A stretch of 64,000 nucleotides of DNA from Paratinospora sagittata (taxonomy: Eukaryota > Streptophyta > Magnoliopsida > Ranunculales > Menispermaceae). The translations under genes were made by a program, and so were the position numbers. Below, piece by piece: positions 23,037-36,735 of the stretch. The notes below the pieces were generated by a model. It saw only the letters and a list, made by a program, of their open reading frames with translations, was not told the DNA's origin and did no database searches. Positions within the stretch are counted from its first letter, which is position 1, and each line of letters starts with the position of its first letter. Location: assembly GCA_035771175.1 (NCBI GenBank), contig CM069612.1:31723341-31787340 (forward strand), given 5' to 3'.

Positions 23037-24189
23037 TTGAGTGTACGAAGAAGAACGAATAAAAAAAATAAAATAAAATAATGAACAATACTTGAATAGT
23101 AATAGTGTTCACCAAATAGTATGATAAATAGTAGTATGAATAGTAACTTACTGTTCATCAAATAGGGGATACTGTTCATTGTGAACAGTATTCATATTAT
23201 AAAAAAATAAAAATAAAAACTATCTAACCTAACCGACGTCCAGAGAGGGAAAGAGAAGAAGCAGAGAGGAGAAAAGAAAAAGAAAAAGGAGAAGCGGGCG
23301 ATTCGAGCAAAATTCGGACCGTCAGTAAGTGATTTTCACGCTATTTCTTCGTAAAATTACTATCTAAGTTAGATGTACCCTTTCTAGCGGACTAATTTTG
23401 ACTGTGGGCGCCGTTTTTCGGCGTTTTGCCAAAATTGGGGTTTTGACCCCAACGTGAATGAAACTCCGCTAGAATGATAGAAAATGCTCCCTGGACTGTT
23501 AGAACCCCGAATATGTGGTTAAATTCAATTTTATGATTTTTGGAGACCGTTGGACAATTTTTATACAATTTACATCTTTCGGATGAATAGTAATGAATAG
23601 TGAATAGTGAATAGTGAATAGTGCACAGTGAATAGTGAATAGTGACATTGATCAGTGATGTGAATCGTACTGTGCACAGTGATGTGAACAGTGATGTGCA
23701 TCCAATGAAACTCCTGTTTGTGGTGTCGTGAAAATATGATTGGAAATCTATTTTCACTGTTGTGGAAATATCAAGATTGACCACAGAAATGAGATAACTG
23801 CTTTTGAGTCCTAAATGGAATTCGTGATTTGAAGTGAGTTGAGAAATATAAATATGAAGACATGAAATTGAATTATGGAGTGATTGTGACAGGTTAAATT
23901 CGTTGGATTTAACTTGGAGCTGGACTCGAAAGCGACGATGATTGAGTTTTCGTGGAACGTGTTGTACTGTGAGTATAGTTTTCTTGATTTGGTTCTTGTA
24001 TGGCATTGTACGTATATAAAATGGTTGATGCTATGCATGTTAGCTTTATATATACTGCATTGAGTTTTATGGATCATGCAAACTGATTTTAGCATTGGAG
24101 TTTGTAATGATGAGGCTTTGCGATTCCTCATTGTCATTTCGTTAGGTTTGTCCTAACAAGGGTTGCGATCCTTGAAATGATTGTTAATT

Positions 24190-24484
24190 GGGTAATGAGA
24201 GGTTGTGGCTACCTTGTAATGGTCATACAAGGGTTAGACCCGCTCTCTTGCCTTGCGGAGGAGGGAGATTGTGTATTGTGTTATTGAATTGGGTAATGAG
24301 AAGTTGTGTCTACCTTGTACGACCATACAAGGGTTAAACCCGCTCTCTTGCCTTGCGGAGGAGGGAGATTGTGCATTGTGTTTTGAAATTGGGTAATGAG
24401 AGGCTGTGTCTACCTTGTACTACCATACAAGGTTAGACCCGCCCTCTTGCCTTGCGGAGGAGGGAAATTGTGCATTGTATTATT
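24190..24484. repeat. Three tandem ~100-bp repeats in LTR
   Basis: Units start at 24190, 24291 and 24391 with GGGTAATGAGA and contain TCTTGCCTTGCGGAGGAGGG. They lie within the LTR part of the 22773-25421 insertion. They are direct, contiguous and without spacers, so not a CRISPR array. Confidence 0.85.
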
Positions 24485-25426
24485 GAAAAACATGAAATTT
24501 ATGGTGTTGACATGTACAATATATTCATTGAATGATGCATGTGTTGAATAAGTGTTTGAAATGATTTTAAATGTCATATTTCTGTAAATGTATATAATTG
24601 CCATCTCAAGAACTATATTCACTGAGCTGTTGTTTGCTCACCCCATTTCCTCCAATATTTCAGGTATTGAGTCGAAAGGAAAAGAAAACTCCGTGAGTGA
24701 GTCTGGTATGTGTATGTCTGCTTGGAGGAAATAGCTTTTGTTATTTTGCTATGTATAATTATCACACATTATAGATATATGTATTATCATCTAGATGGGA
24801 TGTGTGGGCATATATTTATATTGCATGAGGAAATGATAATTTGATGTGTGAGTGAATGGAATGATCATCTCTATATATGAGATTTGATTTGATGTGTGGT
24901 ATAGAAAAAAGAAAAAAAAATATTCTGTACATTTTGGGAAGGTTTGTGAGAGTACGTGAAGGCTGACAGTGTATTATATACTGTATATGGGTTTGTACAG
25001 TGTATAGTACGTTGTGCCGGTCATGACGTCAGCCTACGTCAGGGGCGTCATGACAATATTGGTATCAGAGCCTAAGTTTAAAAGACGTAAAAAGATAAAA
25101 GCTTTATGATATTATGATTGATTGTATGGGTATACATATGGAAATTGCTGATCAAGAAAGGATCAGAAGGCTGAAAGAGTGGCTACTCAAGTTGCGAATT
25201 CTAACTTCTTAAGGGAGGTTGCGAGTTCGAACTTGGGGGAGGCCCTTTACTATTCATAAGTGAATAGTAGGGACAAATAATCGTTTCGATGTAGACCAGC
25301 TGCGGTTGGGTTGCTACATGGCGATAGGACAATATTATGGATCGTAATGGCTGGGGTATGCGTACCCATCACATCCCGGGGGTACTAGACACTGCGGTGT
25401 GCTGTGTACTGGGGTGTGACAGCTTA

Positions 25427-27995
25427 TTCTCAGAAATACTTTATCACCTTTTTGGAACTCTAGAGGGTGGCGCCTCTTATCTGCGTAGCTCTTCTGCCTG
25501 CTCTGTGCAGTGACTAGCCTTTTCTGGATCAACTTCACTTTTTCGTTCATTTCCATTACCATATCAGGTCCTGTAAGTACCTTATCTTCCCAATTGGCCC
25601 AACACAGTGGTGACCTACATGGTCGTCCCTATAGAGCTTCATATGGAGCCATTTGTATGCTTGCCTGGTAACTATTGTTATAAGCAAACTCTGCTAGGTG
25701 TAAGTATTTACTCCAATTTCCCTTGAAATCTAGCACACAAGCTCTCAACATGTTTTCTAAGATCTGAATAACCCTTTCGGATTGACCATCAGTCTGAGGA
25801 TGATAGGCGGTGCTCATGGTTAATTTGGTTCCCAATTCCCGCTGTAAGCTCTGTCAGAACTGAGATGTGAATAAGGAATCTCTATCTGACACTATCGATT
25901 TGGGTATTCCGTGTAGCTTCACAATCTCTTTAACATACAGTTCACCCAGTTTACTAATCGTATCTGTGGATTTAATAGGTAAGAAGTGTGCGACTTTAGT
26001 AAGTCGATCCACAATTACCCAAACCTTATCCTCACCCTTTTGATTTCTAGGAAGAGCTCCGACGAAATCCATTGCTATGTTATCCCATTTCCATTCAGGG
26101 ATTTCTAAAGGTTGTAACAATCCAGACGGTCTTTTATGTTCGGCCTTAACTTGCTGACATGTAAGGCATTTAGACACATATTTGGCTACATCTCTTTTCA
26201 TACCTTTTCACCAGTAGTTTTTCTTCAAATTTTGGTACATCTTATCTCCACCATGATGTAAAGTATATTTTGTCTGATGTGCCTCATCAAATAAGATCGT
26301 TTTAATTTCTTCAATTCTGGGTACACAAATTCGATCTCTGAACCTTAATAACCCTTCTGAATCGATCTTGAAATTTTTATTTCCATTATTGGCTCGTGCA
26401 TCTGCCACCCATTTTATCAATTTTCTATCTTGAGCTTGACCTTCCTTAATTTGATGTAGTAGGTCTGGCTTGCAGCTCATATTATATAAGAAAATTTGAT
26501 TGTCACCTTTTTATACGCCCAAATTATAATCTTCAATCAATTGGTACATCTGAGCTTTTTCTGCATCGTTCTTGTAAGATTTTCGACTTAAAGCATCTGC
26601 GACTACGTTGGCTTTCCCTGGGTGATAATGCAGCTGAAAATCATAATCATTTAGCAATTCCATCCATCTCCTTTGCCTCAAATTTAACTCCTTTTGTGTA
26701 TAAATGTACTTCAAACTCTTATGATCAGAGTATAGATCAAATTTCTCTCCATAAAGATAGTGTCTCCATATCTTCAAGGAAAATACAATAGCAGCCAATT
26801 CTAAATCATGAGTCGGGTAGTTCTGTTCATGAGTCTTCAGTTGCCTAGAAGCGTAAGCAACCACTTTACCTTCCTGCATCAGAACAGCGCCAAGACTATT
26901 CTTAGAAGCATCAGTGTAAATAACATAACCGACTCCGCTTGCAGGTGTGATCAATATTGGGGCTGTGGTTAATCGTCTATTCAACTCCTGAAAGGAATTC
27001 TCACATTTCTCATCCCAATTAAATTTGGCATCCTTCCTTGTTAGCTTTGTCATAGGCTCAGCTAGTCTCGAAAAATTTAGAATAAATCTTCTATAGTAAC
27101 CAGCTAGTCCCAAGAAGCTTCTAATTTCTGTTACTGACTTTGGCTTTTCCCAGTTCATTACTGCTTCAACCTTTGTTGGATCTACGGATATCCCTTCTGA
27201 TGACACTACATGGCCCAAAAATTTGACTGACTTCATCCAAAATTCACATTTTTCAAATTTGGCATACAATTCATTTCGCCTCAATGTTTCCAAAACTACT
27301 GTAAGGTGTTCCTGATGTTTCTCACGGGTCTTCGAATAAACCAGAATATCATCAACAAATACCACTACAAATTTGTCTAGATGAGGCCTAAACGTTCTAT
27401 TCATTAGATCCATAAATGCGGCTGGTGCATTAGTGAGTCCAAACGGCATGACTCTGAATTCAAAGTGTCCATACCTAGTCCTGAATGCTGTCTTCGGTAT
27501 GTCTGACTCTTTGATTCTAAGTTGGTGATAACCGGACCTTAGGTCGATCTTGGAAAAACAAGTTGCTCCCTTCAGCTGATCGAACAAATCATCTATTCTC
27601 GGTAAGGGGTATTTGTTCTTGACTGTGACTTGATTTAATTTTCTATAGTCAACACACAGTCTCATCGACCCATCTTTCTTTTTGGCAAACAATACTGGTG
27701 CTCCCCAGGGTGATTGGCTCGGCTGGATAAATTCCTTCGCACTAAGATCATCAAGTTGGGTCCTTAGTTCGATTAGTTCGCCAGGGGCCATTCTGTAGGG
27801 TGACATGGCTATGGGGGCTGTTCCAGGGTACAGTTCTATCTTGAACTCTACTTCCCGCTTGGGAGGTAATCCTGGTAATTCTTCGGGAAACACTTCAGGG
27901 AAGTCTTCGGATGTCGATTGTGTCTGCTCAGCAGGTTCAGTGTCCCTTATGAGATCACTCACAGACCTGGTGTTCATTCTTCGAGGTGGAGCCAT
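25427..27995 (-). pseudogene. Gypsy pol: RT, RNase H and integrase, four in-frame stops
   Basis: 27995-26511 encodes the reverse transcriptase ([42 protein letters not shown]) and RNase H ([39 protein letters not shown]). A TAA at about 26508 follows. The integrase zinc motif (HHGGDKMYQNL ... [11 protein letters not shown]), its catalytic core ([38 protein letters not shown]) and the start of the C-terminal region follow, broken by a TGA after KKNYW, a TGA after FTSQF and a TAG after PYEAL. The frame reaches GDKVFLRIS, where the 2649-bp insertion splits it. Two of the four stops are TGA at positions usually Trp in this family. Confidence 0.93.
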
Positions 27996-28737
27996 CTATA
28001 AAATTTCAACTCATCTTCGAGGTTTGAGATAATTATTTTCATTTAGGGTGACTCTAGATTCAGAATTCTAAGTTCTCGAAAATAAAATGATCCTATTGAT
28101 TCAGGTTCTAGGTTTCATAAAATTTTGACAATCCATGATTGTCACAGGGTACAGGATTTGGTTTTGATACATGTAAACAAAACAAGCAAACAAACAAACA
28201 ACATACCACACAACAATGGTATAAAGAAAATTCTCAAGCTTTCACTTATACCCTCCGTATTCAAGTGTCCCATACCACTCTAGCTCGGTGATATAAGCTT
28301 CCACAAAGAAACTTCAATACACCCAAACAATGCGCAAATGTCCTACCAACTAAGGCTTCCCAGGTATCCTCTATGTTCAAGCTGTCCCATACCAGTTGAA
28401 CGTAGCGATACAAGCTCGTCCAGAGTTGTTAGTCACTCACCAAACATGGCCTGCTAGTCTCCAAGATCAAGACTCCTCAAATACCCTTAAATTCCTCCAC
28501 GTCCCATACCGCTTTGGAACCAAGAATAAAAGATTCATCCTGATCTCAGATTCTAACCAAACAGTTTTCACACAAGTTCTCGTCTCTAATCGATGTCCTA
28601 AAAGTTTTGAGTTTGTTAGACCCACTGTACTTTCATTCTCGACCTTACGTTATAAAGTGACCTTTAGAAATACTAAACTTCTCAAAATTTGTTGTAACAT
28701 TTCCCATGATCTGAAGCCTAAAGCTCTGATACCAAAC
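27996..28737 (-). other. Gypsy 5' leader, gag-less
   Basis: About 740 bp between the 5' LTR and the pol frame, with no gag or protease similarity. It includes similar short segments around CATACCACTCTAGCTCG, CATACCAGTTGAACGTAG and CATACCGCTTTGGAACC, a loose tandem arrangement. The primer-binding site is at 28724-28734. Confidence 0.7.
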
Positions 28738-31700
28738 TATAACACCCCGATTTTCAAAACTATTTTTTTTTGTAAGATAATGAATATTTTAATTTTTATA
28801 TAAAATATCACCGAAAATCGAGATGCTACGCGTATCCGTTTATCATAACTCATAACCATTTTATAAATAATAAATTTTGCAAAACTATGAGTTTATATTT
28901 TTCCAACCAATTTACTGGTTAGGGTAAACGAATACCTTCAATCCTTCATACAATCATTATCTCCATACGAGGGTACTTGCCCTTGTCCATCCATTATGGA
29001 CACAACATTAAAATACGATCATCAAATAGAATTAATGAATTCTATTCCAAGGCATTCACACGTGAAATGAATCACAAGTTCTTTACTGACCATAATAATA
29101 TTCATTGAATTCTAATTATCAATACAATTCGTCCGAATAATAAACCTTTAAAAATTAAATGAAGACATTCAGTCACATATTACTAATTAATTAACCCACC
29201 ACTACTACTTGCACTATATCACGAACTCGCAATTTTATTCTCTTAAGTACCTGCATAAAAAAAATGGGGTGAGCTTGAAAGCCCAGTGGGTCATCTAAAC
29301 AATTCACAATATTTTATTGTGATACATACACAAGAACATTACAAACAAGTTTCACACATTAATCGTTGCAACATTAGATTGTTTGAGTCGATAATTTCAT
29401 CACGTTCCAAATCACGTACCGTTAGAAAATCAAACTCAGGGTGGCATAGCCCAAAAATAAAAATTGGAACATTGGCGATATTCCTTAGAATAACTGCCCC
29501 ATATGTGTGATTCTTATCTTAATTGTGTTCTTTAGTGATGTCATGCCATACATACGGTATAAGCACGATATTGTGTGCATTCATAAAACACCTTCAACTC
29601 CACTGCACATGGCATTATATTACAAAATCAATTATAATAGTGTTCACGTATTTACCATTCCCAATATTCCAAATCATGCATTTCATTATCAGACATTATA
29701 ATTTATAAATGAATTCAACTACCACATGAATTTCATGCATCTAATTATTATTTGATCAGAATAAAAATCATGTTAACACACATATCGTCATGGTTAAACA
29801 ATCACAACATTGCACACATATAATCATGTACAACAGGCACGCATAAGCAATATAATAATATTATGGACCTAATTAATTTAACATTCATATCTATATATCA
29901 AATAAAATATTATGAAGGCCTAGAATCATTCCCACCTGAATCGCTAAATTCCAAATTACTTGAATTCCTCGTCACGCGTGGCAATCAACCTGTACACGTA
30001 TATTACGTTTGTTAATATAATTACTCGATTATGAGTGTAGAGATATATACATATACATGTATATATATATTGGTTGGATGTTTAAACTAAGTATATATAT
30101 ATATATAATATTTTGGTTGCTAAAAAAATAATAATAACACTTGATAAAAAAAATATGTATGATACATATAAATATATTATATAATATCTTGATTGCTAAA
30201 AATTTAAATAATTGAGTTGCAACGGTTAAAAATAATAATAATAATGTATTGTGTGTATGATATATATATATAAATATATTACATAATATTTTGGTTGCTA
30301 AAAAAAAATGATAATACTTGAATTGTCATGTTTAAAAAAAATATCACTAGAGTTGCAATAAAAAATAATAATAATAACACTTGGTGAAAATATGTATGAT
30401 ACATATAAATGTATTACTGTTGGTTGCTTAAAGAAAAGAAAAATAAATAAATAAACTAAACTAAAATATGCTTGAGTTAGTTGCTTAAAAATTAATAATA
30501 CTTGAACTGCAATGTTTTAAAATAATAATAATAATAATGTATTGTATGTATGATATATATATATGTATTATATAACATATTAGTTGTTTAAAAGAAAAGG
30601 AAAGAAAAAGAAAAAGTAAATAAGTAAAATAAAAAAATGTATTTGGTATGTATGTGGTATTGTGTATGATATATATATATATATATATATATATAAATGT
30701 ATTTTATAACCTATCATGCTGGTTGCTTAAAACAAAGGAAAAATAAAAATAATAAAAATAAAGTAGAATGAGATTTACTTTGAGTTGCAGGGCGTACAGG
30801 GGAAAGAGAGAGAAAAGGGAAAAGGAGAAGAAGAAGAAGAAGAAGAAGAAGAAGAAGAAGAAGAAGAAGAAGAAGAAGAAGGGAGTGAGGGCGAGTTGCA
30901 GAGAGCGAGAGATCGGAAAAGGGAGATCGAAGGCGAGAGATCGGAAAAGGGAGATCGAAGGTGAGAGATCGGCGAAGAGAAGAAAGAGCGGCAAGATCAG
31001 CGGCGTAGAAGAGGGCGGCGGCGACGGCGACGGCGTGATGAGATCGGTGGCGGAGTTGCAGCGGCAAGGAAGGGAGAGAAGAAGGAGAGCGGCGGCGGCG
31101 GTGTGCGCTGGAAGAAAGGAAGAGAGAAGAGAAGAGAAGAGGGTTTCGAGAGGCTCGTTGTTTTCGGCGATTTGGGTTTAAGGAGAGCGAAATCCGGAAA
31201 TTGCGGCGAGATCTCGGCGAGGTTTCAGGCGACACGTCGGCGAGATCTCGGCGAGATTCCCGGCGACATGTCGGCGAGATTTTCGGATCTTGTTTGACGG
31301 TGAAACGTTCACAGTAAGAAGGTGAAACGTTCACCATTTTTGAGCTTTTGGAAAACCTGGATCCACCTGAATCGACACAGATCAACATTGTTTCTAATAT
31401 CAATTTGGGTTTGGTACATACTGATTTCTTTCAAACTTTCAGTATCAATTTTTATTTTTTTTGGTATTACAGGAAATTTGCTAGTCCTGTTTCTAATGGT
31501 GGTTGCTTACCGCATTATATTGTTTATTTTGCTGTATTTTGGTATAAATAAGAACATGGCGTCGTTTAGGCTTTACGGGTGTAACAGGAATACAAACAAG
31601 GCAAGATAAATTATGCAGGACCACCTGTATTATTTTTTTTCCCTTGTAATCTTCATCTTTTGCTTGTGTATTTCTTAGCATCTGCTATTTGTAATTTGTA

Positions 31701-32039
31701 TAAAGTTTAGAAATTTTGGTCCTATCTTTGTGGGTTTAACTAACTGCTTCAGGTGAAGAAATGGAACTAATTCTTAAATTGACAATGGAAGCAATAGATA
31801 AAGATAGAGACCCTTTTTGAACGGGTCAGGATAGAGAAAGAATAGTTCATAATAAATGAGAAGGGAATTAGAAAAGTCATTCAACTTCTATGCTACCGCC
31901 CCCTAGTGTTTTCTTGTGAGGATACGGAAGTGAGTACATGCCTTGATAAATTAGTAGAGTGCTTAACGATGTTGGATGTCCTCGGTTGTCAAACTTGATA
32001 TACTTGATCTTCTTTGTTTTTTTTTTTCTGGGTATTACA
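28738..32039 (-). repeat. 5' LTR of the gypsy element (3302 bp)
   Basis: Matches 19888-22265 except for about 0.93 kb (29829-30760) found only here, made of AT-rich degenerate repeats around TTGGTTGCTAAAAAAATAAT and ATATGTATGATACATATAAA. The outer terminal dinucleotide next to the primer-binding site is TA instead of TG. It contains a (GAA)n tract at about 30823-30880. Confidence 0.93.
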
Positions 32040-32044
32040 CATGG

Positions 32045-33369
32045 CACGATACTCAGCCTCAGTAGAGGATTTAGAAACACGATCTTGTTTCTTACATCGC
32101 CAAGAAATTAATGCATCACCTAAAAACATACACCAACCTGTAGTAGATCGACGTGTATCCGGACACCCAGCCCAATCAGCATCACTATAGGCAACAAGTT
32201 GAAGAGAGGATTCGGAAGGAAAGAACAATCCACGAGTTGGTGATCCTTGAAGATAGCGAATGATGCGGCGAACGACAGCAAGATGGAGATGCCGAGGAGA
32301 CGACATAAATTGACTGACCTGATGAACAACATAGGAGATATCAGGTCGAGTAGTGGTCAAGTAGATAAGACTCCCAACCAAGCGTCGATAGAGAGTAGGA
32401 TCATCCAGAAGGTCCCCTTCATCTTTCCTGTATTTGACATTTACCTCCATAGGAGTATCAACAGAAGAAGTGTCCTCCAAACCAGCCAAAATGATAAGAT
32501 CTTGAATATACTTATGCTGGTTCACGAAAATGCCATGGGCTCGATGATGAACTTCCAATCTTAAGAAGTATGTGAGCTGGCCAAGATCTTTCATATGGAA
32601 AGTTACATGTAACAGCTGTTGAAGCTTAGTAATCAAACCACAATCAGTGCCAGTAATGATAATATCATCCACATAAACCAAGAGAATAACTATACCTGAC
32701 GTAGATGTGTGGAAGAAGAGAGAAGAATCATATTGACTTTGTGTAAAACTGAAGGAAAGAAGTGTACTGCGAAACTTCTCAAACCAAGCGCGGGGCGCTT
32801 GCTTGAGCCCATACAGAGAACGCCTTAGCTTACATACATCATGAGGAGAAGAAATAGTCATACCAGAGGGAAGCTTCATGTAAATCTCTTCTTGGAGATC
32901 ACCATGAAGAAAGGCATTCTTCACATCCATCTGATGTAGTTGCCACGACTGTGAAACAGCAATAGCTAAGATGGTTCGAACCATGGTCATTTTGGCAACA
33001 TGAGCAAATGTCTCCTCATAATCAACCCCATATTCCTGCTTGTTACCCAGAGCTACAAGGCGAGCCATCAGAATGAAGTTTTACAGAAAAAACCCATTTA
33101 CTCCCAATAGGTTTGACTGTAGGGGGACAAGGAACAATATCCCAAGTGCGATTCTCCTCAAGTGCTTGAAGTTCTGCTTGCATTGCAATTTGCCAACACT
33201 CATGTTCCATGGCCTGTTTGTAGCAAGAGGGAATGAAAATAGTGGATAAAGTAGCGACATGAGAGAAGAAACCATACCAATTAGGGGGTCGAGAAGGACG
33301 AGTAGACCGACGAAGAGTGGTGGAAGCAGGAGCAGGATCAGGCGCCGGGTCAAGATCGGAAGGAGGCAC
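32045..33369 (-). pseudogene. Copia reverse transcriptase, outer element
   Basis: Two minus-strand frames. 33369-33043 has the RT entry region (MEHECWQIAMQAELQALEEN, GSKWVFSVKLHSDGS). The frame from 33068 holds EEIYMKLPSGM, KLRRSLYGLKQAPRAWFEKF, the catalytic LLVYVDDIIITG, GSLIYLTTTRPDISY, AYSDADWAGCPDTRRSTTG and SKSSTEAEYRAM. A frameshift near 33050-33068 separates them. The frame ends at the CATGG target site of the gypsy insertion and resumes at 19882. Confidence 0.92.
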
Positions 33370-33784
33370 AGAGGAACCAGACTCATGTCAACTACGTCTC
33401 TCATACACAAAACCAGGTTTGAACCTTTCCATAATTGTTGGGGATTCAGAAAAAATAGGCAGAAGAGATACAGATGCAGATGGCAGCTCAACATGAGAGG
33501 GAAAGAAATATTGATTTTCAAAGAAAATCACATTCCGGGAAATCCGTGTACGACAACCATGGGGATCATAACAAACATAACCCTTGTAAGGGATAACATA
33601 ACCAAGAAAAACACACTTAACAGACTGAGCAGTAAGTTTATGTCATTCATGAGGAGGAATATAAAGGAGAATGACCAAACAACTTAGAGAAAGGAGAAAC
33701 ATGATTTATCGTAGGAGAGGGTAAGCGATTGATCAAATAAACTGCAGTAGAAAGTGTTTCACACCAAAAATGAGGAGGAACAGA

Positions 33785-34879
33785 TTATTCAAGTAAAAGA
33801 GTTCTTACTACATCAAGAAGGTGGCGATTTTTCCTTTCAGCAACACCGTTTTGCTGTGGTGTCGAAGGACAAGAACGTTGAGAAAGAATCTCTTTGCTTT
33901 GAAGAAAGTCCTGAAACTCATTAGACATGTATTCGCCTCCAGAATTAGAGCGCAAGACCTTGATGCTGGCAGAGAATTGAGTCTCAATAAGTGCAAGAAA
34001 GCGCTTAAAGACTGAAAAAACTTCACCCTTAGCCCGGAGGAAGTAAACCCAAGTAAAGCGACTAAAGTCATCAATGAAAGTAACAAAGTACTTGTAATGC
34101 GCATGAGAAACAACAGGTGCAATCCCCCAAACATCACTATGAATAATCTCAAAACATTGTGAGGCACGAGATGCATGATAAGGAAAAGGTAGAACTTTAC
34201 TTTTGCCAAGTTTGCATGATGTACAATCAAAAGAAAGATCAATAGAAGAGCATGCTTTATGTCCCAATAATCCAGAATTAAACAAATTACGAAGAACATC
34301 AAAGTTTGGGTGGCCTAGACGTCTATGCCACGTCTTATTTCCAGAACCAACAACATTACATGCAAATGAAAGTAAAGGAAAACGAGGAATAATAGTGGAA
34401 TGAGAAACATGAAGAGGAAAGAGTCGTCCCACTTTAGGCCCCTTCGCGATCATCTTCCCTGACACTTGATCTTGCACCACACAACCAGAATGGGAGAAAT
34501 GGACATTACAATTATTATCAACCAATTGACCAACAGAAATAAGATTTGTGGAGAGGTCAGGAGACACAAAAACATCAGTTAAGGAAGAGGAAAGATCACC
34601 AACAGCACTGATAGGCAGAGAACTGCCATCAGCGGTGTTAATTTTCAGATTTCCATCATAATTCCTGACATTGGGAAGAGGAGCAATAGTATTGGTCATA
34701 TGGTTAGAGGCTCCGGAGTCAAAATACCATGGCTTAGAAGAAACTTTATGATTACCTGAGAACCCAAAAGCAGAAAAAGCAGAAATGATCATCTGTTGTA
34801 CCATTTCAGGAGTGAGTGTGTTCGGATTTGCTAAGGTTGGAGAAGCAGGAATAGGAACAACCGGCGAGGCAACAGGCAA
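33785..34879 (-). pseudogene. Copia protease-integrase, outer element
   Basis: Minus-strand frame of 364 codons. It contains the protease site (WYFDSGASNHMT), GAG-pre-integrase (TWHRRLGHPNFDVLRNL), a zinc-binding CTSCKLGK and integrase core motifs (SDVWGIAPV, FVTFIDDFSRFTWVY, CPSTPQQNGVAERKNRHLLD). The end of the integrase and the linker to RT (33370-33784) lie in broken frames. Confidence 0.9.
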
Positions 34880-36501
<1,622 letters not shown>

Positions 36502-36735
36502 TGTCAAAGTACTCGATACCAGAAAAATACGAAGAGAGATTTGGAAAAGTTGCCCTATGATTCGGCGCCTTTCATTATATATCTTGTCCATTCCATTTAT
36601 ACACGTCAATATATGCTATACATGTAGTCTAACAGATTCCTAATCTTTAGCATCTATACATGGTAAGATAATATATACAGCTAATAATAATAGAGTCCTA
36701 AATTGCATAAACTTCTAAAATTGTAGACGGTAACA
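36502..36735 (-). repeat. 5' LTR of the outer copia element (234 bp)
   Basis: Bounded by TGTCAAAG and GGTAACA on the plus strand, perfect TG...CA ends. CAAGG at 36736-36740 is the surviving target-site copy: intact dehydratase sequence reads CTGCAAGGAACGG at the same point (56527-56539). Confidence 0.93.

Larger units (their letters stand above)
22773..25421 (+). mobile_element. LTR-SINE chimeric insertion with GCTTA target duplication
   Basis: A 2649-bp insertion within the gypsy pol frame, flanked by GCTTA (22768-22772 and 25422-25426). The left end is TGTAACACCCCG and the right end GGGGTGTGACA, imperfect inverted termini. 22773-25055 behaves as an LTR ending in GTCATGACA, followed after ATAT by TTGGTATCAGAGCC (25060-25073), a canonical tRNA-Met primer-binding site. 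Only about 350 bp follow: a short internal piece and, from about 25168, a SINE-like body with an A-box-like GTGGCTACTCAAG and B-box-like GCGAGTTCGAACTTG, related to 18685-19438. No coding capacity was seen. Alternatives are a solo LTR with a fortuitous primer-binding-site match, or a deleted non-autonomous element. Confidence 0.75.
19888..32039 (-). mobile_element. Ty3/gypsy chromovirus-type element, gag-less, recent
   Basis: A 12,152-bp element with TG/TA...ATTACA ends and the 5-bp target duplication CATGG (19883-19887 and 32040-32044). Minus-strand order: 5' LTR 32039-28738, primer-binding site (CTCTGATACCA on + at 28724-28734), non-coding leader, RT-RNase H, integrase, chromodomain, polypurine tract, 3' LTR 22265-19888. 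Gag and the protease active-site region are missing: the frame opens at [14 protein letters not shown] just before RT. By eye the LTRs differ at about seven sites over the first 940 bp, pointing to a young insertion. The internal region carries a 2.65-kb insertion. It would need proteins from a relative to move. Tekay-like affinity is a guess from the pol sequence and LTR ends. Confidence 0.93.

Noticed and set aside
24190..24484. Regular ~100-bp repeats that might suggest an array
   Set aside because: Direct contiguous repeats without unique spacers in a eukaryotic LTR; not a CRISPR array.
22773..25421. Calling the whole insertion a solo LTR
   Set aside because: An LTR-like end followed by a canonical tRNA-Met primer-binding site lies 350 bp before the right edge, and the right edge is SINE-related. 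Kept as the main alternative, not the preferred call.
29829..30760. AT-rich repeats as a matrix attachment region or origin
   Set aside because: They are degenerate tandem repeats internal to one LTR; nothing beyond AT content supports such a role.
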